NCBI GenBank assembly: GCA_024640205.1
Contig: JAHEFL010000177.1
Span: forward strand, 1 to 5,124
Reading direction: 5' to 3'
Source: Flavobacteriales bacterium
GTDB lineage: Bacteria > Bacteroidota > Bacteroidia > Flavobacteriales_F > PHOS-HE28
DNA: 5,124 nucleotides
The notes below the pieces were generated by a model. The model was not told where the DNA came from. It was given only the letters and a program-made list of their open reading frames with translations, and ran no database searches. Below, piece by piece: positions 1-5,124 of this stretch (position 1 is the stretch's first letter; each line of letters starts with the position of its first letter). The translations under genes and the position numbers were made by a program.

Positions 1-3000
1 TGCCACAGGCCACCGACGGCCTTCAACAGTTGCGTGAGTTCGTTGCCGTTGCCTGCACCATCACCCAGCGAAGGCACGGCGACCTGCTTCTTGTTGTCGT
101 TGCTCTGCTGGCGGGCCAGTGTCGTCTCAGTGATCCGCGGACCGACCTCCAGCAATACGCGATCCGCATCCGCCAAGGCGAACTTCACGGCTTGTGCGAA
201 ACGCACAGTAGCCCGCAGGTGATCGCTCCAGTATTTCGAAGACGTCGCCTCCTCATCCTTCAACCACTCCGCAGTAACGGTGCTGATGATCGGGATGCGT
301 GGGGCGTTCAACTGTATACCGTCCACTACCTTCTTGTACGGTGCCACCATGGCATCCATCATCGGGCTGTGGAAGGCGTGGCTGGTAAACAGCAACTTGC
401 AGGTGATGCCGTCCTTTTCCAGATCGGCCTGCAGCTGCGCGATCGCCTCACGCGGACCGCTGGCCACGCACAATCGTGGGCCGTTGTTGGCGGCGATGCT
501 GCAGCCTTCGGGAAGCACTTTGGCGACATCCTCCTCCGCCGCACGCACACTGAGCATACTGCCTTCGGGCAGGTCCTGCATCATGCGACCGCGGTTCGCT
601 ACGAGCGTCAGGCCATCCTCCAGCGAGAAGACGCCGGCAAGACACCCTGCCGCGAACTCACCGATGCTGTGGCCCATCATGGCGTCCGGCACGATGCCCC
701 AGTGCATCCACAACTTCGCCAGGCTGTAGTGCATGGTGAAGAGCGAAGCCTGCGTGTAGACCGTCTGCTTCAGTTGTTCGGTGGCCTGCTCTTCTTCACC
801 GACTTTCGGGAAGATGATGGCCTTGAGGTCGACACCAAGTTCTTTGCTGAAGAGCGCGCAGCACTGATCGAAGTGTTGTGCGAAGACCGGTTCGCTGGCG
901 TGCAGGTCGCGGCCCATGTTCACATACTGCGATCCCTGACCAGGGAACATGAAGACCACGCCCGGCGCGGCTTCGTGCAGTTCACGTGTGCCGATCAGGT
1001 TCGGGTCCTTGTTCGTGATCGCCTCCACCACTTCGGCATGCGAACCACCCACGATCAAGCGACGGTGCTTGAAGTGTCGGCGACCGAGCTGCAGCGTGTA
1101 TGCGGCGTCGGCAAGGGAAGCATCCGGATGCGTTTCGAGCCAGGCGCGGAGGTTCTCCGTCATGGCATCCAGGCTGGCCCTGCTCTTCGCGCTCAGCATC
1201 AGCAATTGCTTGCTGCGTGAGGCGCTGGAAGCGGACATCACCGGCGGTTCGGCGAGGATCACGTGCGCGTTCGTGCCGCCCACGCCGAAGCTGCTCACCC
1301 CGGCGATGCGGGGCTGTCCAGGTATGCGCGGCCAGGCGATGTTCTCATTGGCCACGCGGAACGGACTGTTCGCGAAGTCGATCGATGGGTTCGGTGTTTC
1401 GAACCCGATGTTGGAGGGGATCTGTTCCTCCTTCAATGCCAGCGCGGTCTTGATCACTCCGGCGGCACCGGCCGCTGCGGTCAGGTGACCGATGTTCGAT
1501 TTGATCGAACCAATGGCGCAATGCGGATCGCCGTTCCTGCCGCCGAAGGCCAGGGTCAGCGCCTCCACCTCGATCGGGTCGCCGAGTGGAGTAGCGGTAC
1601 CATGCGTTTCCACGTACGTGATCCGATCCGGCGTTACGCCCGCATCAGCCTGGGCCATGGCGATCACTTCCGCCTGTCCGCGCACGCTGGGTGCCGTGAA
1701 GCTGGCCTTGTCGCTGCCGTCGTTGTTCAGCGCAGCACCTTTGATCGTCGCGTAGATGTGGTCCTTGTCGCGGATCGCTTCGTCGAGGCGTTTCAGTACG
1801 ATGATGCCGACCCCATCGCTGAAGCTCGTGCCCTTCCCGTTCGCATCGAAGGTGCGCGTGCTGCCGTCGGGGCTGTACATGCCCCCTTCGTTGTAGACGA
1901 TGCCGCTGTTGAACGGCACGGTCAGGGCGATGCCACCGGCCAGGGCCATATCGCATTCCCCGTCGCGCAGCGCTTTGAAAGCCTGTGCGATCGCCACAAG
2001 CGAGGTGCTGCAGGCCGTGTGGATGCTCAGCGCCGGACCACGCAGATCGAACTCGAAGGCGAGCCGTGTCGCGATGTAGTCCTTCTCGTTGCCGGTCATC
2101 ACCTGGAAGTCGCCCACCTGTTCGATGAGCTCGGGATGACCGATCACGTTGCGGGTGAAGTAGGTATTGTTGCCCATGCCGGCATACACGCCGATCAGTC
2201 CATCGAACTGGGCGGGATCGTATGCGGCATCCTCCAGTGCGGCCCAGGCCGTCTCCAGGAATACGCGCTGCTGCGGATCCATCAGGGCCGCCACCTTCGG
2301 GTTCACCCCGAAGAAGCCATGGTCGAACTTGTCGGCATCGGTGATCACCCCACGCGCCTTCACGTAGTCGGGATCGTTGCGCACCTCTTCGGGTATGCTC
2401 GGGTCGATCTCATCCGCCGTCCATTGGCTGATGCTGTTCTTCCTGTCCAGCAGGTTCTTCCACAGCTGTTCCACGTTCTCCGCTCCGGGGAAGCGTCCGC
2501 TCATGCCGATGATCGCGACATCGGCACGCTTGGCTGTGTGGCGATGGGCGGCCCTGCGCGCTTTCGCCATTTCCGCAGGTGCAGTGGCCTGGGCGTCGCC
2601 TTCCAGGAATGCGGCACACGCGGCGACCGTGGGATGCTGGTACAGTTTTACGATCGGCAGTTCCAGTCCTTGGCCTTCCAGCTGCGCCACGCACTGGATG
2701 CTCAGCAATGAGTTGCCGCCGAGGTCGAAGAAGTTGTCGTGGATGCCCACGCGATCGATACCGAGCAGATCGACCCATACGTGCGCGAGGGTCTTTTGAA
2801 CGGCGCTCTGCGGAGGGGCATAGGCCACGTCCAGGTCCGGCCTTGACACATCCGGCGCAGGCAGTGCCCTGCGGTCGATCTTTCCGCTCGGGGTACGCGG
2901 CAGTTCCTTCACGGCCACGAACGCCGAAGGCACCATGTAATCGGGGAGGAGGGAGGCCAGGTGCTTGCGCAGTTCGTTCACGTTGACCTCGTTGCGGGCG

Positions 3001-4367
3001 ACGTAATACCCGATCAGGCGCTTCAGACCGGGACGGTCCTCGCGCACTGTGGCCACGGCTTGCTCGATCGAGTCATGCTGCTCCAGGGCCACTTCCACCT
3101 CGCCCAGCTCGATGCGGTAACCCCGCACCTTCACCTGGCCGTCGATGCGACCCTTGTAATCGATCTCGCCGTTCGGCAGTTCCGCCGCGCGGTCACCGGT
3201 CCGGTATAGTCGGCCGCCAGGTGTGAAGGGGTCCGCGAGAAAGCGCTCTGCGGTAAGGTCATCACGACCGATGTAGCCCTTGGCCACACAGGAACCGCCG
3301 AGGTAGAGCTCGCCTTCCTCGCCCTTTTCCACGGGCTTCATCTGCTCATCCAGGATCAGCAGCTTCACGTTGTCGATCGGCTTGCCGATGTTGGGCAGCG
3401 CAGGCCAGGTCGAAGGATCACCGGTCAATTCCAGTTCGCTCACCACGTGACCTTCTGTTGGTCCATACTGGTTACAGAAGCGGCAGCCCGGCAGTTGCTT
3501 GAACAGGTTCGCAACGGCCGGAGTGATCTTCAATTGCTCGCCACTGGTGAACACTTCCTTCAGGGAGGCAGGCACTTCACCGGTGCGTTCCACAGCTTCC
3601 GCCAGGTATTGCAGAGCGACAAAGGGAACGATGATGCGGTCGATCTTCTCGGCGATGATCTTCCGCAGGAGCTGGGTGCTGTTGAGGCGGTCCTCGTCGG
3701 TGATCAGCACCAGGGTGCCGCCTTGGGCGAACGTGGCGAAGATCTCCTGGAAGCTCACATCGAAGCTGATCGGCGCGAACTGCAGGGTGCGGTCCCCCTC
3801 CTTCAATACCGAGGTGCGCAGTTGCCACTGGATCAGGTTCATCAGGGGCGCATGGTGCATGGCCACCCCTTTCGGCCGGCCGGTGCTGCCGCTGGTGAAG
3901 AGCACGTAGGCCAGGTCGGTTGGCTTGGCAGGGCACGGGCTTTCGAAGAGCGGACCATGCTCCAGGTCGATGTCTTCGATCAACAGGATCTTGGCCTTGC
4001 TGCCTTTGAAAAGATGCCGATGCGCTTTTTCGGTGATCACCACCGGCGGTTGCGCGTCCTCCAGCATGAGGGAGATTCGGTCGACGGGATAGGCGGGGTC
4101 GATGGGGATGTAGGCGGCGCCGGCTTTCAGTATCCCGAGCACAACAATGAGCTGTTCCGGAGAACGATCGAGGCATATCGCAACGGTCCTGCCGGATCCG
4201 TCAAGGAGAGGTTGGACGACATACGCCAAGCGATCCATCCTGGTGGCCAACTCAAAATACGTGAGCGTGCCATCCCACCATGAAACGGCAGTGGTGTCAG
4301 CCCCACGGACGAAAGGCTCGTTCAGAAAGTCCTGAACATTCGATCGGGTCGCAAGGCGGTCTTTCAT
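1..4367 (-). CDS. Hybrid NRPS/type I PKS megasynthase, N-terminal part (A-PCP-KS-AT, continues beyond left edge)
   Basis: The minus-strand frame is open from the ATG at 4367-4365 to base 1: 1455 codons, no stop or frameshift. Adenylation domain, about residues 11-507: LTYFEL (35-40), KAGAAYIPIDP (81-91), ATP-binding TSGSTGRPKG (158-167), FDVSFQEIF (202-210), NQYGPTEG (299-306), YRTGD (388-392), PSGKIDRRAL with the catalytic Lys496. Carrier domain, about 526-592: DNFFDLGGNSLLS, with phosphopantetheine Ser553. Ketosynthase, about 617-1040: TACSTS with Cys786, THGTATPLGDP with His922, SNIGH with His961, ending at GGTNAHV. Acyltransferase, about 1137-1432: FPGQGSQ (1141-1147), GHSIGE with Ser1234, Arg1259 in NRGR, and HAFH (1330-1333), which in this family indicates malonyl-CoA. 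The visible end, KAVGGLW, resembles a post-AT linker. With no condensation domain before A, the protein probably starts a line or begins a subunit: an amino acid is adenylated, loaded on the PCP and extended by one malonyl unit. Hand-read specificity code: D-V-Q-I-F-S-Q-V-V-K, no confident substrate. The start is the only ATG/GTG/TTG in frame after the TAG at 4478-4476; no strong ribosome binding site is seen. Substrate and product are unknown. Confidence 0.97.
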   Translation of the reverse strand, partial: MKDRLATRSNVQDFLNEPFVRGADTTAVSWWDGTLTYFELATRMDRLAYVVQPLLDGSGRTVAICLDRSPEQLIVVLGILKAGAAYIPIDPAYPVDRISLMLEDAQPPVVITEKAHRHLFKGSKAKILLIEDIDLEHGPLFESPCPAKPTDLAYVLFTSGSTGRPKGVAMHHAPLMNLIQWQLRTSVLKEGDRTLQFAPISFDVSFQEIFATFAQGGTLVLITDEDRLNSTQLLRKIIAEKIDRIIVPFVALQYLAEAVERTGEVPASLKEVFTSGEQLKITPAVANLFKQLPGCRFCNQYGPTEGHVVSELELTGDPSTWPALPNIGKPIDNVKLLILDEQMKPVEKGEEGELYLGGSCVAKGYIGRDDLTAERFLADPFTPGGRLYRTGDRAAELPNGEIDYKGRIDGQVKVRGYRIELGEVEVALEQHDSIEQAVATVREDRPGLKRLIGYYVARNEVNVNELRKHLASLLPDYMVPSAFVAVKELPRTPSGKIDRRALPAPDVSRPDLDVAYAPPQSAVQKTLAHVWVDLLGIDRVGIHDNFFDLGGNSLLSIQCVAQLEGQGLELPIVKLYQHPTVAACAAFLEGDAQATAPAEMAKARRAAHRHTAKRADVAIIGMSGRFPGAENVEQLWKNLLDRKNSISQWTADEIDPSIPEEVRNDPDYVKARGVITDADKFDHGFFGVNPKVAALMDPQQRVFLETAWAALEDAAYDPAQFDGLIGVYAGMGNNTYFTRNVIGHPELIEQVGDFQVMTGNEKDYIATRLAFEFDLRGPALSIHTACSTSLVAIAQAFKALRDGECDMALAGGIALTVPFNSGIVYNEGGMYSPDGSTRTFDANGKGTSFSDGVGIIVLKRLDEAIRDKDHIYATIKGAALNNDGSDKASFTAPSVRGQAEVIAMAQADAGVTPDRITYVETHGTATPLGDPIEVEALTLAFGGRNGDPHCAIGSIKSNIGHLTAAAGAAGVIKTALALKEEQIPSNIGFETPNPSIDFANSPFRVANENIAWPRIPGQPRIAGVSSFGVGGTNAHVILAEPPVMSASSASRSKQLLMLSAKSRASLDAMTENLRAWLETHPDASLADAAYTLQLGRRHFKHRRLIVGGSHAEVVEAITNKDPNLIGTRELHEAAPGVVFMFPGQGSQYVNMGRDLHASEPVFAQHFDQCCALFSKELGVDLKAIIFPKVGEEEQATEQLKQTVYTQASLFTMHYSLAKLWMHWGIVPDAMMGHSIGEFAAGCLAGVFSLEDGLTLVANRGRMMQDLPEGSMLSVRAAEEDVAKVLPEGCSIAANNGPRLCVASGPREAIAQLQADLEKDGITCKLLFTSHAFHSPMMDAMVAPYKKVVDGIQLNAPRIPIISTVTAEWLKDEEATSSKYWSDHLRATVRFAQAVKFALADADRVLLEVGPRITETTLARQQSNDNKKQVAVPSLGDGAGNGNELTQLLKAVGGLW

Positions 4368-4420
4368 CGGCCCCGATCCATTAGGTTCATCGAGTACTGT
4401 TCTCCCATCGTTCTCACCTG

Positions 4421-4428
4421 CAAATTGA
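4421..4428 (-). promoter_or_regulatory. TAnnTTTG-like box (one mismatch) facing the megasynthase gene
   Basis: The minus strand reads TCAATTTG, one mismatch from the Bacteroidota -7 consensus TAnnTTTG. Transcription would start near 4414 and give a leader of roughly 45-50 nt. The nearest upstream TTG (in CTTGACC) is only about 13 bp away, shorter than the usual spacing, so the call is weak. It is an alternative to the TATAAT hexamer further upstream. Confidence 0.2.
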
Positions 4429-4447
4429 ACGTTCCATTGGTCAAGCA

Positions 4448-4469
4448 GAAGCCGTGAACCTACGGCTTC
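4448..4469. repeat. Dyad copy 1 (8-bp arms, 6-nt centre), candidate operator or leader hairpin
   Basis: The left arm GAAGCCGT (4448-4455) is the exact reverse complement of the right arm ACGGCTTC (4462-4469), with centre GAACCT (4456-4461). The core CCGTGAACCTACGG (4452-4465) matches dyad copy 2 except at two bases of the centre. It lies 81 bp upstream of the megasynthase ATG, so it could be in the 5' leader of that gene. Neither strand shows a T-run after the stem, so it does not look like an intrinsic terminator. Confidence 0.6.
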
Positions 4470-4499
4470 ATCGAACTAAAAGTTGCGCATACCGGAATG

Positions 4500-4519
4500 G
4501 GACCGTGAAGGTACGGTCC
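4500..4519. repeat. Dyad copy 2 (7-bp arms, 6-nt centre), candidate operator or leader hairpin
   Basis: The left arm GGACCGT (4500-4506) is the exact reverse complement of the right arm ACGGTCC (4513-4519), with centre GAAGGT (4507-4512). The architecture equals copy 1: CCGTGAA on the left, TACGG on the right, and the same 6-nt spacing. Arm bases that differ between copies change as matched pairs (A-T here, G-C in copy 1), so symmetry is kept. Centres of the two copies are 51 bp apart, near five helical turns. On the minus strand this dyad starts immediately after the TATAAT hexamer at 4520-4525. Confidence 0.6.
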
Positions 4520-4525
4520 ATTATA
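4520..4525 (-). promoter_or_regulatory. TATAAT hexamer facing the megasynthase gene, possible -10 box
   Basis: The minus strand reads TATAAT, a perfect match to the bacterial sigma-70 -10 consensus, 153 bp upstream of the megasynthase ATG. No good -35 hexamer is seen 16-18 bp upstream; the nearest resemblance is ATGACC/TGACCG, which is poor. Bacteroidota normally use a different -7 consensus (TAnnTTTG), so if the tentative host placement is right this hexamer may not be used as such. Its direct abutment with dyad copy 2 is what makes it worth listing. Confidence 0.3.
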
Positions 4526-4618
4526 GAGTTCGTCGATTAAATGCGGTCATTAGTCGAAGGCAAGGTGCCTTTGGCCCGTTCTTCAAGGCTAGGATCCAAG
4601 TTGATCCGCTGCGCGGGA

Positions 4619-4674
4619 AGTGCGATCATGTTCGAACTCAATGGCCGATCCATGACAGGTCGTCGGATCGCACT
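4619..4674. repeat. 9-bp inverted repeat flanking an 8-bp palindrome
   Basis: AGTGCGATC (4619-4627) is the exact reverse complement of GATCGCACT (4666-4674), with 38 bp between. Inside lies the palindrome GTTCGAAC (4630-4637). It sits 60-115 bp upstream of the secreted-protein start and could be a regulator site for that gene. One 9-bp inverted match in a region this size is only mildly unexpected, so support is modest. Confidence 0.25.
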
Positions 4675-4716
4675 GCCCATTGGTCGTTACAGCCAATTCG
4701 TGAAGTTCCGATCCTC

Positions 4717-4724
4717 TAATTTTG
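4717..4724 (+). promoter_or_regulatory. TAATTTTG box before the secreted-protein gene, possible Bacteroidota -7 element
   Basis: TAATTTTG matches the Bacteroidota primary sigma -7 consensus TAnnTTTG at every fixed position. It ends 9 bp before the ATG at 4734, so transcription would begin almost at the start codon and the mRNA would be nearly leaderless, which is unusual. No TTG is found at the usual distance upstream. It may be a chance match, or an AT-rich segment helping translation start in the absence of a Shine-Dalgarno sequence. Confidence 0.25.
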
Positions 4725-4733
4725 GGACGCTCC

Positions 4734-5124
4734 ATGAGATTTGTTCTGCGCTCCTTTCTGGTCCTGCTCATGGCCGGTTCATCGGTACATTCCGCTCCGG
4801 CCCAAACCCCGGGTGAAAGACTATCCGTGGAATGCTGGGCGGAAGTGCAGAGCGGGCCGCCACGGATCACCGTGAAATGGGAAGCATTCAGCGGGTCCAC
4901 CGGATTTCAGGTGTTCCGGAAACTGAAGGGTGGCACTACCTGGGGCAATGCACTGGCCACCCTGGGCTCCGGAGCGTTGGAGTACGTGGACAATACACCC
5001 GGCATAGGCATATCGTATGAATACAAAGTGGTCCGTACCACATCCAGCAGTGGTACCGGTTATGGCTACGTCAATTCAGGGATCGGCCTACCGATGGTGG
5101 AGTACCGCGGCAAGGTGATCCTAC
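4734..5124 (+). CDS. Predicted secreted fibronectin type III-like protein, N-terminal part (continues beyond right edge)
   Basis: The frame is open from the ATG at 4734 to the right edge (130 complete codons). Residues 1-23 look like a Sec signal peptide: positive N-region (MRFVLR), hydrophobic core (SFLVLLMAG), and a small-residue cleavage region near SSVHSAPAQ, so the product should be exported. No lipobox cysteine is evident; the first Cys is residue 34, in the mature part. Residues about 30-122 have the alternating strand pattern of a fibronectin type III fold: ITVKWEA, GFQVFRKLKG, a TTWG turn, LEYVDNTPGIGISYEYKVVRT, then GYGYVNSGIGLP. The end (VEYRGKVIL) looks like the first strand of a further domain. 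From memory, a similar FnIII-to-'RGK-hydrophobic' junction occurs in large secreted proteins of Bacteroidota, some with C25-type peptidase domains, but that part is off-window and unproven. The next in-frame Met (residue 13) would destroy the signal peptide, which supports this start. Transcription is divergent from the megasynthase, and no functional link is visible. Confidence 0.82.
   Translation, partial: MRFVLRSFLVLLMAGSSVHSAPAQTPGERLSVECWAEVQSGPPRITVKWEAFSGSTGFQVFRKLKGGTTWGNALATLGSGALEYVDNTPGIGISYEYKVVRTTSSSGTGYGYVNSGIGLPMVEYRGKVIL

Larger units (their letters stand above)
4368..4733. other. Divergent intergenic region between megasynthase and secreted-protein genes
   Basis: These 366 bp separate the two divergent start codons, so they must hold both promoters, and no terminator is expected. 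By hand count G+C is about 52%, lower than coding lines I sampled (55-68%). Contents seen: two related hairpin-capable dyads, a TATAAT hexamer facing the megasynthase, a TAnnTTTG-like box just before the plus-strand start, and a 9-bp inverted repeat around an 8-bp palindrome. Short open frames exist here (for example 4483-4719, plus) but lack recognisable protein features. No tRNA or other structured RNA gene was recognised. Confidence 0.8.

Noticed and set aside
30..1220. Long plus-strand open frame (396 codons) opposite the KS-AT region
   Set aside because: It lies antisense to a reading frame with complete KS/AT motifs, shows no recognisable protein motif, and is typical of the long antisense frames that arise opposite G+C-rich genes.
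1263..2711. Long plus-strand open frame (482 codons) opposite the PCP-KS region
   Set aside because: It is antisense to the carrier and ketosynthase domains, has an Arg/His-rich composition with no domain signature, and starts inside the megasynthase gene without a promoter or ribosome binding site.
3447..4283. Plus-strand open frame (278 codons) opposite the adenylation domain
   Set aside because: It is antisense to A-domain core motifs and has no protein family features of its own; it is a shadow frame.
4448..4519. The paired dyads as intrinsic terminators
   Set aside because: Both flanking genes read away from this region and no T-run follows either stem on either strand.
4373..4685. Two 9-bp direct repeats in the intergenic region: CCGATCCAT at 4373 and 4645, CCATTGGTC at 4434 and 4677
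   Set aside because: The order is the same in both places, which hints at an old duplication, but the spacing differs (61 and 32 bp) and the sequence between aligns poorly. Matches of this length are not rare in 366 bp.
4483..4719. Small plus-strand open frame (78 codons) in the intergenic region
   Set aside because: No ribosome binding site, no hydrophobic or domain pattern, and it spans dyad copy 2; the composition looks random. A second overlapping frame at 4541-4816 runs into the secreted-protein gene and is equally unsupported.
4589..4900. Minus-strand open frame (103 codons) overlapping the start of the secreted-protein gene
   Set aside because: It covers the signal peptide and FnIII start on the opposite strand and has no recognisable motif; the plus-strand reading is far better supported.

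Overview
The window carries two protein genes that diverge from a 366-bp intergenic region, and both run off the ends of the window. The minus strand, from 4367 down to base 1, is one uninterrupted reading frame (1455 codons visible). It encodes the N-terminal part of a hybrid non-ribosomal peptide synthetase / type I polyketide synthase, with the domain order adenylation (A), peptidyl carrier (PCP), ketosynthase (KS), acyltransferase (AT). All the core motifs and catalytic residues I looked for are present. The frame is still open at the left edge, just after the AT domain, so the rest of the PKS module lies outside the window.

The plus strand from 4734 to the right edge encodes the first 130 residues of a predicted secreted protein: a signal peptide followed by a fibronectin type III-like beta-sandwich domain. 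It is read away from the megasynthase and has no obvious role in the same pathway.

The intergenic region (4368-4733) is about 52% G+C, against roughly 55-68% in coding stretches I sampled. It holds the most unusual non-coding signal in the window: two short, perfect hairpin-capable dyads (4448-4469 and 4500-4519). They share a core, have the same 6-nt central spacing, differ by compensatory changes in the arms, and lie 51 bp apart centre to centre. One directly follows a TATAAT hexamer oriented toward the megasynthase gene. They are candidate operators or leader RNA structures for the biosynthetic gene.

Organism: a bacterium of moderately high G+C. Neither start codon has a convincing Shine-Dalgarno sequence. 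A TAnnTTTG-like box precedes the plus-strand gene, and the secreted FnIII-type protein is of a kind common in Bacteroidota (for example Flavobacteriales-like metagenomic lineages). This placement is tentative. Functionally, the window is the start of a biosynthetic gene: the A domain would activate an amino acid and load it on the adjacent PCP, and the KS-AT pair would extend it with a malonyl-derived C2 unit. That would make an aminoacyl-polyketide product of unknown identity.
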